Source: Aplectana chamaeleonis (taxonomy: Eukaryota > Nematoda > Chromadorea > Rhabditida > Cosmocercidae). From it: a stretch of 64,000 nucleotides of DNA. Below the pieces are notes generated by a model that saw only the letters and a program-made list of their open reading frames with translations, had not been told where the DNA came from and made no database searches. Where the stretch lies: the NCBI GenBank assembly GCA_029168955.1, contig JAPDOI010001490.1, positions 109,931-173,930 on the forward strand. The letters are read 5' to 3'. This document shows, piece by piece, positions 44,901 to 50,500 of this stretch; the stretch's first letter is position 1, and each line of letters starts with the position of its first letter. A program made the translations under genes and the position numbers.

Positions 44901-46180
44901 TAAGCACTCAAAATGTGGTCAGATTCCTGCCACGCCTACTTCGTTTCAGCATTGTCTGGGGGCGCGATTTTCGGGTCTATTTTAGAACAACAAATTTTGA
45001 CAACGATCTAAGCCAGGCTCAGATAATCGATTGAACACAGGAGGTCGGATGTGACTTTCAGCCCCTTATGACGCCTTCAAACACCCTTGCCTAGACCCGC
45101 TACTATTAAACATGCAACACTATTTTCTATCCTTTCCAGACCCAAAAACTCGGCAAAATAAGCGTAACGGCTCAAAAAAAGCCGGATATACGAAAACAGA
45201 ATCGGAAAGGGTACAGTTCCGCACAACCCTGCTTACAACTCATAGTCACTTCAGAGCACAGTTTCACACGTATGGAGGCAAAAATCGAATTCTACGCCAA
45301 AAATTGGTTTTCGAACAGCACTCTAATTTTCTCCATTTTCTCCGATTTAGTTCCCTTGTGAGAATACAAAAGCTTACATACAAAGCCGTTTTCTCAGTGG
45401 GGACGCTGTGTGAGGTCTAGCCATAGTTGCACTGCGAAAAACCCTCCACCGAAACCTGTTTCGAAAATTATTCGTGAGGTACTCTTAGCGAAATATGGAT
45501 TCAACAGTCAAGAATTCCCCCGTTCTCCTTCGACTTGGAAATGATTTTCCGGGGGTTAACAACTAATTCATTGCTTACTGCTTACTGATTCCTACTTGCC
45601 CGCTAGCTTTATTTGTCTAATAATTCTTGAAATTTCTGGTTGACATTCAAGATTTGTATTTGTATTTTTGACTGTTTCTCCAATCAAAAGCTCCTATCAG
45701 GTATGGCTGGGAAACAAAGCAGCCCATGGGCTTAATTACGGAGAATAAGGTTTGTTTTTTTTACCGAATATGCCGTTGGTGAAAACACAGAACGCTGCCA
45801 TATGCTTAGCAGAGCTACGGTCTAGCTAGAAGTAATGGCTTCACTGAATAAAACATAAGTCTCTAACGTCACTCTTCCAGAGGCTTTGCGTTCCTTTGAG
45901 AAACAAATCTCGAGAGAAGCGCATGACAGAAAAAAAACCTCGCCACGATCATTTTTGTCACTTAAAATGGCAATTAAATTTGAGAAAAGTCTTAAAACTT
46001 TATGTCATCACTAATAAGCGGACCTGTGCTAGCATTTGCGGCGGCAAATTGCTTTTCATAAGGACACTTCGGGCTGTGTTTCCGTCAATGCGGCCATTCT
46101 GAGGATAGAGAGATGCAAACTGAGCGCTGTTTGCTTGATGTTCTGCCACTGACACTTCCCACGGATTCGCCGCATTCATC
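2309..46180 (-). CDS. itsn-1: Intersectin, long (DH-containing) form, 29 exons, 3' end outside window
   Basis: Endocytic scaffold and Rho-family exchange factor. Exons in transcript order: 46024-46180, 43190-43400, 42842-43062, 31366-31533, 31096-31305, 29012-29126, 27662-27795, 27462-27581, 24298-24402, 24024-24221, 23874-23969, 23547-23787, 23308-23489, 21359-21421, 21209-21302, 21001-21110, 20847-20939, 20656-20784, 19397-19478, 19221-19338, 19071-19147, 18803-19011, 18019-18114, 17862-17956, 8970-9234, 8704-8914, 8369-8570, 2523-2583, 2309-2467. All have AG acceptors, GT donors and compatible phases, giving 1,407 codons without a stop. Domains by residue: EH1 ~5-95, EH2 ~183-270, coiled coil ~305-600, SH3A ~676-732, SH3B ~779-837, SH3C ~920-972, SH3D ~986-1044, SH3E ~1051-1107, YxxPP linker 1108-1196, DH from ~1197. 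This is the domain order of vertebrate ITSN-L. The last donor (phase 0) points to PH/C2 exons left of the window. The exon chain was built by eye; the least certain junction is the 8704 donor. Confidence 0.93.
2720..2975 (+). repeat. Decayed copy of the tRNA-like SINE family
   Basis: gctaccgagaagtggctg, the repeated cgcgaaaa motif and gcatcggaccacagggccatggattgg parallel 13800-13980 (actaccgagaagtgactg ... gcgacggactaaaaagcgatggattgg). Its probable 3' part (gaggcactgggatctcggcagagtc) lies at about 3738-3762, separated by unrelated A/T-rich repeats. Confidence 0.5.
3029..3610. repeat. Degenerate internal repeats with a cattttt(c/t)tgacttctc motif
   Basis: Variants of a ~25-base unit (cattttt, tgactt, then a/c-t-tttcgaa) recur near 3045, 3307, 3389 and 3579, separated by TTCGA-rich sequence. 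Spacing is irregular, so this is an old decayed array. Confidence 0.5.
4214..5110. repeat. Tandem repeat, ~359-bp unit, three copies, third internally deleted
   Basis: The motif acaatgcgttccgattgac starts copies at 4214, 4573 (one change) and 4956, so spacings are 359 and 383. Copies 1 and 2 run through ctggaggggccaagctac and ccttagagatccag to catcccatgatttt. In copy 3, ctggagg is followed directly by gagatccag, so the middle is missing. Unit boundaries are rich in ttttttcatcg. A distant relative may occur near 63600-63800. Confidence 0.85.
6358..6725. mobile_element. Foldback element with ~85-110-bp inverted arms
   Basis: Left arm 6358-6475 (gaaggtcagggagccgctcc ... cgtcgagccacgg ... gaagtgcatggcg) reappears in reverse complement at 6610-6722. 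No transposase frame lies between the arms. Confidence 0.75.
6984..7432. mobile_element. TIR element with ends TTAAAGGCAG.GTTC.CGATAAAA
   Basis: The left end at 6984 (ttaaaggcagggttctcg) and the reverse complement of the right end (tttaaaggcagagttcgcg at 7432) match. Matching inner blocks include gaccatcacaaaa and aagtaaaa. Non-autonomous; no coding capacity. Confidence 0.7.
7604..7993. mobile_element. MITE of the 'tattcatactc' family
   Basis: Left end ggtattcatactcctcagc (from ~7609) and right end gacgttgagtatgaatagcg (to ~7993) are inverted copies. A short copy lies at 31784-31858. Interior is rich in cgcg. Confidence 0.65.
8970..9234 (-). CDS. itsn-1: Intersectin exon 25: linker with four YxxPP motifs between SH3E and DH
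   Basis: Residues 1108-1196. AG from exon 24 plus A gives Arg, so the frame runs from SH3E through this exon into DH. The linker is Pro-rich and acidic with YEVPP at Y1142 and Y1149, YCLPP at Y1166 and YDLPP at Y1178. YxxP is the consensus bound by Crk-family SH2 domains when phosphorylated, as in p130Cas. That functional reading is inference. Acceptor atccag, donor GTGAGA, exit phase 0. Confidence 0.88.
10743..11060. repeat. TTCGAACGAA-type tandem array, ~42-bp unit
   Basis: Runs of cgaacgaacgaaaattga alternate with ccgttcgaaacaattt at about 42-base spacing, clearest at 10970-11050 and more decayed to the left. Very A/T-rich with many TTCGAA palindromes. The long frames here are artefacts of the repeat. 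Confidence 0.75.
11136..11328. mobile_element. Palindromic MITE (gcatcatgcgacacg family)
   Basis: Left arm 11136-11214 and right arm 11243-11328 are inverted copies sharing ttgcatcatgcgacacg, cgtgctggga and cgttctc. A second copy lies at 25045-25230 and a decayed one near 1430-1570. Confidence 0.8.
12655..12926. mobile_element. Harbinger-like MITE, 272 bp, TSD TAA
   Basis: Left end aggggtctgcagagctgca and right end tgcaactctgcacacccct-type inverted copy (actctgcacacccct), flanked on both sides by taa (12652-12654, 12927-12929). A 3-bp TWA duplication is characteristic of PIF/Harbinger transposons. Interior is rich in gtcgccgcgtcg. Related ends occur at 25800, 50500, 51210, 51335, 57486 and 61695. 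Confidence 0.8.
13005..13117. mobile_element. Small TIR element with ends aatctatgtcc/ggacatagatt
   Basis: Perfect 11-base inverted ends enclose gctgcgtttccttctccc and gaataaattttact, shared with sequence at 24940-25040 and partly 1797-1957. Confidence 0.65.
13640..14170 (+). repeat. SINE-like element with tRNA-like box A/box B
   Basis: At 13928-13998 taactcagtggataatgcg (box A-like) and ggttcgaatcg (box B-like) are spaced as in a tRNA promoter. It is preceded by a fragment (taccgagaagtg, cagcgaaaac) and followed by agtgggagctcggcagaatcc. The same pieces occur at 2720-2975 and 3660-3840, so this is a dispersed family. It does not fold as an intact tRNA by eye. Confidence 0.55.
15702..15757. 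repeat. 28-bp tandem duplication
   Basis: gacttccatcaagattcgta..., unit 28 bases, is present twice in a row with one difference (catcaag/cattaag). Confidence 0.85.
16351..16487. mobile_element. 137-bp MITE with perfect 19-bp TIRs
   Basis: ggccctagttatacatcgg at 16351-16369 is exactly inverted at 16469-16487, with tat directly outside each end (16348-16350, 16488-16490). Inner arms (ctgccgctgg...cgcgg) are also inverted, so nearly the whole element is a hairpin. Perfect TIRs suggest recent insertion. Confidence 0.88.
17058..17205. mobile_element. 148-bp palindromic MITE with taattgg/ccaatta ends
   Basis: Left arm 17058-17098 (taattggctgagcgaagtggc, gcggcgc, cgcgacct) and right arm 17152-17205 are inverted copies. 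Confidence 0.75.
17862..18114 (-). CDS. itsn-1: Intersectin exons 23-24: SH3E
   Basis: Exons 18019-18114 and 17862-17956, residues 1045-1107. [24 protein letters not shown], then [10 protein letters not shown] and [10 protein letters not shown]. The fifth SH3 binds N-WASP and dynamin and sits directly before DH in the long isoform. Exit phase 2 (AG before donor GTAGAT) joins in frame to the linker exon 8.6 kb downstream. Confidence 0.92.
18115..18802. other. Intron between SH3D and SH3E
   Basis: 688 bases between donor GTAAGT and acceptor attcag. I see nothing distinctive in it. Confidence 0.6.
18803..19011 (-). CDS. itsn-1: Intersectin exon 22: SH3D in a single exon
   Basis: Residues 975-1044. 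[48 protein letters not shown]. The G-W-W-E-G-E-L-Q and the longer n-Src/distal insert before GWFP are hallmarks of intersectin SH3D ([14 protein letters not shown]...). Acceptor tttcag, donor GTAAGT, exit phase 0. Confidence 0.93.
19071..19338 (-). CDS. itsn-1: Intersectin exons 20-21: SH3C
   Basis: Exons 19221-19338 and 19071-19147, residues 910-974. SH3 motifs: YVAMFDFEA (ALYDY), [37 protein letters not shown]. The split codon ca|g makes Gln just before K-D-D-W-W. Corresponds to vertebrate SH3C. Confidence 0.92.
19397..20784 (-). CDS. itsn-1: Intersectin exons 18-19: Ser/Thr/Pro-rich linker between SH3B and SH3C
   Basis: Exons 20656-20784 and 19397-19478, residues 840-909. Low-complexity Ser/Gln/Thr/Pro sequence, consistent with a flexible spacer. 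No domain is seen. Support comes from open frame, splice sites (cccag/GTGAGT; aatttag/GTGAGT) and phase continuity with the SH3 exons either side, rather than from conservation. Exon 19 begins with ATG after the acceptor, but nothing suggests it is a start. Confidence 0.78.
19479..20655. other. Intron between the two Ser/Pro linker exons
   Basis: 1.2 kb. It contains two related stretches around 19560-19640 and 19850-19950 (aaagcggtctg.aggacag...cgtgctcctc) and an inverted pair near 20380-20560 (catgggaggaaaa / tttttcctcccgtg). No exon seen. Confidence 0.5.
20847..21302 (-). CDS. itsn-1: Intersectin exons 15-17: linker and SH3B
   Basis: Exons 21209-21302, 21001-21110 and 20847-20939, residues 741-839. 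Linker with [11 protein letters not shown], then an SH3: [44 protein letters not shown]. It aligns best with vertebrate SH3B (ALYPWRAK..., [20 protein letters not shown]). Note Lys-Trp-Arg where the family usually has W-W at the binding-face Trp pair. Confidence 0.91.
21359..23489 (-). CDS. itsn-1: Intersectin exons 13-14: SH3A
   Basis: Exons 23308-23489 and 21359-21421, residues 659-740. SH3 signatures are all present: ALFEF (ALYDY), EDELSF, GDVILV, PGWKAG and, across the intron, VGWFPEAF. In vertebrates SH3A binds SOS, dynamin and synaptojanin and can inhibit the DH domain in cis. The 1.9-kb intron carries a foldback element. Donor of exon 13 is GTCGGT, less typical, but phase 0 agrees with exon 14. 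Confidence 0.92.
21422..23307. other. Intron splitting SH3A; dispersed repeat plus foldback element
   Basis: 21560-22500 belongs to the dispersed 'cgaatctgaggtccatttatcg' repeat family, also seen at 53390-54060 and 56880-57420. 22501-23166 is a foldback element. No alternative exon recognised. Confidence 0.6.
22501..23166. mobile_element. Foldback element with ~160-bp inverted arms
   Basis: Left arm 22501-22660 (tcgagttgcgtggtgcaaca ... gaagcggattttcgttccgg ... cgctatccaagggaaaa) is repeated inverted at 23010-23166 with few changes. The interior of ~350 bases has no transposase frame. Confidence 0.85.
23547..24402 (-). CDS. itsn-1: Intersectin exons 9-12: rest of coiled coil and linker to SH3A
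   Basis: Exons 24298-24402, 24024-24221, 23874-23969 and 23547-23787, residues 446-658. Long amphipathic helical sequence with repeated charged heptads and no Pro. Exon 12 turns into Ala-rich helix ([14 protein letters not shown]...) and then a low-complexity Ala/Thr stretch before the first SH3. It ends in phase 1 at caag before donor GTGGGC. Confidence 0.87.
25045..25230. mobile_element. Second copy of the gcatcatgcgacacg palindromic MITE
   Basis: Left arm 25045-25123 (tctcgaagccaaactccaat, ttgcggacagcggc, aacgcaacaggatgatattcg) is inverted at 25153-25230 (cccgtgttgcgtgatgcaac, accggaatttggctc). Same family as 11136-11328. Confidence 0.72.
25234..25374. mobile_element. 141-bp TIR element
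   Basis: gtcggcatggatcctagtga at the left and its near-perfect inverted copy (ccttaggatccatgccgac) at the right, with an inner actcggtg/caccgagt pair. It abuts the preceding MITE. Confidence 0.78.
25650..25760 (-). pseudogene. Decayed 3' end of a LINE reverse-transcriptase protein
   Basis: On the minus strand one frame reads [16 protein letters not shown], the sort of R-x-x-x-x-W-N-x-L-P motif found at the C terminus of CR1/L2-type RT proteins. Upstream in the same direction is sequence resembling the preceding basic segment ([13 protein letters not shown]), interrupted by a Harbinger-like end at 25770-25812. No intact domain. Confidence 0.45.
27462..29126 (-). CDS. itsn-1: Intersectin exons 6-8: charged coiled-coil region
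   Basis: Exons 29012-29126, 27662-27795 and 27462-27581, residues 323-445. Almost entirely Glu/Arg/Lys/Gln heptad-like sequence (for example [20 protein letters not shown]), then [10 protein letters not shown], which parallels the F-E-L-E-A-L-N-D-K segment of vertebrate intersectin. The codon split between exons 6 and 7 (g + aa) restores Glu. This region mediates oligomerisation and Eps15 binding in family members. Confidence 0.87.
27796..29011. other. Intron between coiled-coil exons 6 and 7
   Basis: 1.2 kb. 28590-28680 resembles the dispersed repeat whose units contain cagattcgtgttcagcacccc. Nothing else distinctive. Confidence 0.5.
29127..31095. other. Intron between exons 5 and 6
   Basis: 2 kb. 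Contains a short dispersed-repeat motif (atcgtgttcagcgccacaaataa, near 29948), an 18-bp palindrome (30201-30218) and gcgcgg-rich sequence around 30000-30070 and 30650-30720. No exon seen. Confidence 0.5.
30201..30218. repeat. 18-bp perfect palindrome
   Basis: gttgcgaaatttcgcaac. The surrounding sequence (gggtcaaaccgggttgcg...aacgggg) is related to 43960-44000 (gggtcaagcagggtttcgacc...aacggggg). Confidence 0.65.
31096..31305 (-). CDS. itsn-1: Intersectin exon 5: post-EH2 linker and start of coiled coil
   Basis: Residues 253-322. A Pro-rich linker is followed by FEDKR...[14 protein letters not shown], matching the conserved entry into the intersectin central helical region. Acceptor gttatag (weaker than most here), donor GTGAGT, phase 0 at both ends. 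Confidence 0.88.
31366..31533 (-). CDS. itsn-1: Intersectin exon 4: EH2 core
   Basis: Residues 197-252. Contains [24 protein letters not shown] and a canonical EF-hand loop ([13 protein letters not shown]) followed by IAMHLIDM. This is the best conserved EH segment of intersectins. Entry and exit phase 0 (acceptor tttcag, donor GTGCGT). It rejoins the frame of exon 3 exactly across the 11.3-kb intron. Confidence 0.93.
31784..31858. mobile_element. Short MITE of the 'tattcatactc' family
   Basis: gacgctattcatactcctca at the left and ggtgttggagtataaatggcc at the right are inverted copies, flanked by tta on the left and taa on the right. Same family as 7604-7993. Confidence 0.6.
32050..32827 (+). 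pseudogene. CR1/Jockey-like element A, fragment 1: reverse transcriptase
   Basis: 5'-truncated copy beginning inside the RT domain ([15 protein letters not shown], then [18 protein letters not shown]), with a frame change near 32244. RT motifs present: [30 protein letters not shown] and YADDITIV, so the YADD catalytic pair is intact. It breaks off at the gtgtatct target duplication (32820-32827), where element B was inserted. The reading frame resumes at 36199. Confidence 0.85.
32828..36198 (-). mobile_element. CR1/Jockey-like non-LTR retrotransposon B, 3.37 kb, TSD gtgtatct
   Basis: Inserted in element A with an exact 8-bp duplication (32820-32827, 36199-36206). Element sense is minus: 5' end at 36198, 3' end at 32828 with a (GAA)n tail rather than poly(A), as in CR1-group LINEs. 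Encodes a PHD-like finger, an apurinic-type endonuclease and RT, and a C-terminal CCHC-like motif. Nearly identical to B' at 58196-61637, which extends about 70-90 bases further at the 5' side. Confidence 0.9.
32866..36187 (-). pseudogene. Broken endonuclease/reverse transcriptase of CR1-like element B
   Basis: Order from the N terminus: 2A-like ...GVERNPGP (36104-36127); PHD-type finger (35951-36088) with Cys34, 37, 50, 53, His58, Cys61, 76, 79 counted from 36187; endonuclease motifs [21 protein letters not shown] and SSDHV; RT motifs [41 protein letters not shown] and YADDITI; C-terminal LRCGHS and [17 protein letters not shown]. Compared with B', B has single-base length changes near 34664, 35378 and 35584 and a stop at 33549-33551 where B' keeps Gln. 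The protein is not made intact. Start is unclear: the open frame before the finger has no ATG, only a TTG at 36187. Confidence 0.85.
36199..36694 (+). pseudogene. Element A, fragment 2: RT thumb and C-terminal region
   Basis: Continues fragment 1 after the second gtgtatct (36199-36206): [14 protein letters not shown], then [40 protein letters not shown] and [14 protein letters not shown]. It stops at agtctaggcaat (36683-36694), the target duplication of the RTE insertion. Confidence 0.85.
36695..39972 (+). mobile_element. RTE-clade non-LTR retrotransposon C, full length 3.28 kb, TSD agtctaggcaat
   Basis: Flanked by an exact 12-bp target duplication (36683-36694, 39973-39984). One long protein frame, a very short 3' UTR and a (taag)n tail at 39955-39972 are RTE hallmarks. 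Inserted in the same orientation as host element A. Complete ends and identical duplications show that it is younger than A. Confidence 0.92.
36908..39929 (+). pseudogene. RTE endonuclease/reverse transcriptase, two frame changes near the C terminus
   Basis: Open for 887 codons from ATG 36908. The true C terminus then moves to a second frame near 39480 ([14 protein letters not shown]...) and a third near 39700 ([17 protein letters not shown]...), ending at 39929. Endonuclease motifs: [30 protein letters not shown] motifs: [37 protein letters not shown]. The residue after LQ is Gly43 (codon 37034-37036), where endonucleases of this fold have the metal-binding Glu (LQET). RT looks intact; endonuclease is probably dead, so the copy is not autonomous. 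Confidence 0.9.
39973..40510 (+). pseudogene. Element A, fragment 3: C terminus and 3' end
   Basis: Resumes after the second agtctaggcaat (39973-39984) in the same frame as fragment 2. Codes [19 protein letters not shown], then the zinc-binding-like CPDC...[11 protein letters not shown], ending VASFLRL and stop at 40473-40475. A short 3' tail with gacaagaagaggaag follows, like the GAA-rich tails of B, B' and D. Confidence 0.82.
40511..42425 (+). mobile_element. CR1/Jockey-like element D, 5'-truncated, split by a short insert
   Basis: Starts inside RT ([19 protein letters not shown]) right after the tail of element A and runs to a aagaagagaagaagag tail at ~42,420. Same family as B ([61 protein letters not shown]) but diverged. 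The catalytic motif reads YADGI instead of YADDI at about 41310. Stops and frame changes occur, for example tga at 41336 and near 42080. Interrupted at ~40,800-41,126. Confidence 0.85.
40800..41126 (-). mobile_element. ~330-bp insert in element D with an (AAAT)n tail on the minus strand
   Basis: Splits the codons between Q-K-R and I-T-A-L-I-K-G of RT. The plus-strand left end is ttttatttatttatttattt, so the element's 3' A-rich tail is on the minus strand, as for a SINE or truncated LINE. No coding and no clear target duplication. 9516-9535 has a similar tail. Confidence 0.6.
42842..43062 (-). CDS. itsn-1: Intersectin exon 3: inter-EH linker and start of EH2
   Basis: Residues 123-196. A Pro/Gln/Gly-rich linker leads to [21 protein letters not shown], which matches the conserved approach to EH2 in intersectins (a W-x-x-P, then K-L-x-Y-x-Q-x-F-N). 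Acceptor cattcag, donor GTGATC, exit phase 0. The next intron is 11.3 kb and holds the retrotransposon nest. Confidence 0.9.
43190..43400 (-). CDS. itsn-1: Intersectin exon 2: second half of EH1 and linker
   Basis: Residues 53-122 plus one base. Opens with IWALAD, holding the Trp that in EH domains contacts the NPF peptide. A canonical EF-hand calcium loop follows ([13 protein letters not shown]), then FSIAMRL. The rest is a Pro/Gly-rich linker. Acceptor ttttccag, donor GTGAGG, exit phase 1. Confidence 0.92.
43401..46023. other. 2.6-kb intron 1 of intersectin
   Basis: Contains a stretch related to 30180-30300 (43950-44060), dispersed-repeat motifs at 44740-44870 and a T/A-rich remainder. No exon seen. 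A weakly supported extra exon would have to keep phase 0. Confidence 0.5.
46024..46180 (-). CDS. itsn-1: Intersectin exon 1: start codon and first half of EH1
   Basis: Encodes residues 1-52. The ATG (46179-46177) lies one base after a splice acceptor (tttgcag then gATG), and the protein starts only a few residues before the EH domain (NPWEV...), as in other intersectins. I therefore take this as the natural start. The exon carries the first helix-loop of EH1 and ends in phase 0 at CAG before donor GTCCGC. The EH domain binds NPF-containing partners such as epsin in endocytic pits. Confidence 0.9.
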
Positions 46181-46182
46181 CT
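46181..46182 (-). promoter_or_regulatory. Splice acceptor abutting the start codon; probable spliced-leader trans-splice site
   Basis: On the minus strand a pyrimidine-rich stretch ending tttgcag is followed directly by gATG. In nematodes an acceptor within about ten bases of the start codon is typical of SL1 trans-splicing. A cis-spliced non-coding 5' exon upstream is the alternative and cannot be excluded from sequence. Confidence 0.6.
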
Positions 46183-47828
46183 GCAAATGGAGAAGACATA
46201 ATTCAATCGGCGAAATCAGACATTCAGAAAAGGTGCCCACAGCCCGCATGAAGTTCGCAATTCATAGAAACGCGAAGTACAACCGCAGAGAATCTCGCAG
46301 AATCCTAATTTAAAGCCCATTTACACAAAAATCACAGACAATTGATGAATGACACTCCAGATAAAGTACACATAGCTTCACTGATAAACAGCGCTGCTGT
46401 CAATATTCCTGACAAAGTTATAGGGAAGGGATAATGGCAGTACACGTTATAAAATTAGACTGATTTAGCAAATTGAATACATCCTCTAAAAAACAAGATC
46501 ACACAGACCATTGTCTAGGTCCTCAACGAAGCTACGTCCTCCCCATTTGAAGATCCAATTTTTTGAAAAATGTCTAAACTTTAACGTCCCCCCAGATTCC
46601 GAGAAAGAAATTTTAGTTCTTGCAGCGAAAAATTTGTTAGAAGTTAAATTTCTTATTTAATGAATACTGCACTCCCTACTGATGAGCCTCGGTTGCGTAG
46701 TTTTGACATGCACTTTCTGAAGTTTCTGCGGTTTCCGCGCTCCAAAGCCACTGACCTGGCTCGGTTTGGCTTCGAAGCGCGTTATTTTTCGACGGCTCGC
46801 CGCAGTGCTATTTGGGATATTGCTCTTGAATGCCTTAAGCTGCTAGGTATCCTGGCGATCTTACCGCAGTCTCAAGAGAGTAGGCCTAGGATGAGAATAA
46901 AACCTTCGGGACCTCAGCGGTTCCTTTTTAAAAGAAAAATCTGCGATGTCCAATTTTGGCCGAAGGCACGGTTCTGGACAACGGTATTGGACAACGAGAA
47001 AACAGGTTTTAGGCGATTTTCTCCAAAATTTCAAAGTTATGGGAGGGTTGTTGTGTATTAGTTTGTAGAAAATTTCACAATCAAAAACTTTATGGGGGGG
47101 ACGTACGTTGCCCAATCTAGATAGTGAAGGATCAAAGCATTACTAGGTTTCATTGATGTATGTAACTCGTCCGAAAGTACGTCTTTTGAGCTAAAACTTT
47201 GGCTAGTCTAAAATACTACTACCACACCGTTACGTATAAAGACGTTCTTCACTTGTGCTGTTATAGAGCTGGTATTGTTCCCTTTTACCTTTTTCTTCCT
47301 ATTACAATATGTATGAAATCCTTTCGTAAAAATTTCCGCTATTCACTTTGTCAGAAGCCTTTTCTCCATTGGAAACACCCCACTATTTCTCCATTTTTTG
47401 CCCGAAATTTCTACGCCCCCCAAAAAAGGCTGAATTTTGAAAATTTTTACGTGCCCCCCCCCGTTGTCCGGCTGGACAACACCCACCTGACTCTGCTACA
47501 AAAAACGACTACGGCACTGGAATGGCCGAAAACGAGCTAGAATGACTCTATTTGACTAATCCTGAGCCGCCTATCTGGAAATTCCTATCCCTACGAATAC
47601 CAGAGTTGAAAGAAGAACTCAGGGAAACAACTGATAATCAAAAGTAGTAGCACCAGCCAATTAGAATCGATGGGATGAAACAGTTTGTCTGCTTACTGGT
47701 CAATTGCTCTACTCTCAAAAACCACCGCTACTTCAGTACATTTTCGGGAATGGAGAAATTGATGGACTGTGTATCTCATCAACTATGACAGTGGGGTTCA
47801 CAATAGAAACGATGTTCGGGTTTCAATC

Positions 47829-48545
47829 GAAAATCAAATGTATCAGGTCCATTGCAACAATAATGGTGAAAGAACGGCTAAAAACGAACCATATATAGCC
47901 CTGTAAGAACCACAAACTTGATTGTTCTAAGCCCGCCCCGCCCACATCCTTGTTGGCAATTGAGGGAGTGGGCGGGGCGGGTATAGCACAACCAATTTTT
48001 AAGGCAGCAAACACGCTCGTAAACGTGGTTGAGATAATTACGGAAATAGAATGGTATGGCTCAGAACCCAACGCCTACGCATTTTGAAGCGTCAAAACGA
48101 CCCACAATGCCGCTACACGAGTAAAAAGTTTGCACCGACCCTGTATCTGCCCGCCCCAATATTTGGCCTCCTCCTTCGAAACAGGGGTGATGAGCCACTC
48201 CCGCTGCCGGCGACGTTTGCGGATAGTAAAATAAACACAAGAAGTAAACCACATACATCGGCGAGGGTGGGAATGTCCCAGCAGCCCTGATTTGGAGGAC
48301 GCAAATACAGGGGGCGGGGCCAACTTCTTACTCGTGTAGCGTCATTGTGGGTCGATTTTGACGCTTCAAAATGCGTAGGCATTGTGTTCTGAGCCACACA
48401 ATTATATTTCCGTAGTTATCTCAAACACGTTTACGAGCGTGTATGCTGCCCTAAAAGGCCGTATAGGGAGGGCTATCTATGGCTCGTTTTTAGCTATTCC
48501 ACGGCCATTATTGTTGCAATAGATCCAGGCCCATTCGATTTCCGG
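47829..48545. mobile_element. ~715-bp foldback element with long TIRs
   Basis: Outer arms: attgcaacaataatgg (from ~47850) and ccattattgttgcaat (to ~48525), plus ggctaaaaacga / tcgtttttagc. Inner arms: gctcgtaaacgtggttgag / ctcaaacacgtttacgagc, and cctacgcattttgaagcgtc / gacgcttcaaaatgcgtagg. A fragment (gtttacgagcgtgcatgtatgctgcc) recurs at about 16857. No transposase. Confidence 0.82.
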
Positions 48546-50289
48546 TGGAACCTTGAAGACCGCTTTTATCGTGAGCACTGCCATACGAGATGAATCTCAA
48601 TTAGAGAAAGTCACATGCAGACACTGTAACCTGATTTTCAGTTAATATGTACTACAATAAAGAATGCGCACTCTTCTAGTTCTATAAAAACAGTTTCCAA
48701 AGGTTATTTCTGTAAATGTCGCATCCGCGCGGAATCGTCTACTTTTATCAGATCCAAATGCGAGCTGTGGATGTCGCTTAATTCAATTTAACGGCTTTGG
48801 CTTGACTGATTCTCCCTCTTCGTTAATTCAAATGGACATTGAAGTTTCTGTTCTTATCTGCACGTCATCAATAGAAGATTCCCCTCGAAAGTATTTGCAA
48901 TGCACAGAACATTAGTGTTAAGGGATTTTTGCATGAGCGTATATGCCTTCAAAAAGAGGTTGCCGCAACAGAATGATCCTATAAAGGTTGACACATTACG
49001 CGGACGTCAGGTTCATTTATGTGACGGTAAGCGCCCTTGAATACAGGCTGCCTTGCTTCGATAGTATGACACTGGGCTGATTCCAGACGCAATTGTTTGG
49101 CAAAGCTATTGGAGATTGCGGCGGCTTCATCACGAGGGATTATAGGCTACAAATGTGGTTTCCGCACATTTTCGTGGGTTTGATTGATATCCGTGGTACA
49201 ACAAGAAGTATACCTCTCATAATCTACTGAAAACACGGAATCGAAATTCGTCCTGAACGCAGTCTTTGGGATGTTTCTATATCGAAGGAGGTTTTGAGCT
49301 GTATGTGGGCTTATTACTTATCAGTAGAGAACTACGATTCACGAATTAAGAAGGTTTCGAAAATTAAGATTTACTGTATTCAACATTTCATTTACGCACA
49401 ACCTGGTAAGTAAGCCATTCAACGAATGCTACTAATGAAAGATATCGACACGATGGATATCGGAGAAATAGCAGAAAAAAAGAATATCCTATGACACCCG
49501 CACTGACGGAATGAAACCAATGCCACACCTATGTGTCCTACATAGAACAGAACGAAACCGGACAAGCTGAGTTGTTCCTAGAGATAGAAAAACAAAAATT
49601 ATGTTTACCAAGAAACAAAAACGCAATTTGAACACAGATGACGTGCATTGCGTGGGAGCCAAGGCCATTCAAGCAACCCGATAATGTTACATCACAGGGG
49701 ATATCAATGGATTGAAAAAAAAAACTGAAGCTTAAGCTTTCACCCTTCTTTCACGCCTAATTAGGGGAGAAACAGGAGGAAATGTAAGCATTGAATAGCC
49801 GATAGTGTCAAACAAGGGCCTTCGTCACTATTTACGAGCAATGGAGCGTGAATAAGTCACCGTCTAACGTCATTTATTGACCACTTTCAGACTGACACTC
49901 TCAATTCCAGGCTTACGGAACCTACGATACTTGTGCCACATCTCTAGAGCCTGCTCAGAAATGATTTAGATTTTCAAAACCTAAAAAAAATCAACGAAAT
50001 CATAATAAACGCCAACAACATTTGGTCCCACTACGGTTGAATGGAATCGACCGAATTGCCTCAAAATTCCGATGCTTTTCCGTCACTGACAATCCAATTT
50101 CAATCCACGCTCTCCATTCTATAGAGGGTCTACGCCTTGTCAAAGGAGAAGATTGACTTCCTCATATTTTCCCAAAAAAAAAGACAGCGTCGCAGCGATT
50201 TCCTCATCTTGGATGCCCAAAACATGGTGATTTTTACATTACCCCAATCAAATTTTCAATTTTTGGCTAGAAATCTTGCGTCTCTCCCC

Positions 50290-50500
50290 TCACCACCCGT
50301 TGAAAAACTACACAAGCGCGGGTGTTGGTCGCAATGTTCCCAACTACAAAACAGGCTAAGAAAACGGGGAGGAGCGAGGTGCGTGATTGGACGCCAGCCG
50401 TGTTTCGCCCAATCACGCACTTCGCTCGTCCCCCATTTCTCCCGCCTCTCCTGCTGTAGGGAAACATTACGACCACTACTCAACAACCGCTTGAAGGGAC
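50290..50500. mobile_element. Palindromic MITE with gtgcgtgattgg inner arms
   Basis: gaggtgcgtgattgg (50379-) and ccaatcacgcacttc (to ~50422) are inverted, as are the flanking gaggagcga/tcgctcgtcc, gtcgcaatgtt/aacattacgac and ccgttgaa/ttcaacaa-type blocks. Related single arms occur at 395-450 and 11690-11735 (aaaacgggga.ggagcg). Confidence 0.7.

Noticed and set aside
46660..47061. 133-codon plus-strand open frame
   Set aside because: No recognisable motif, no splice context and no biased composition; I could not support it as a gene.
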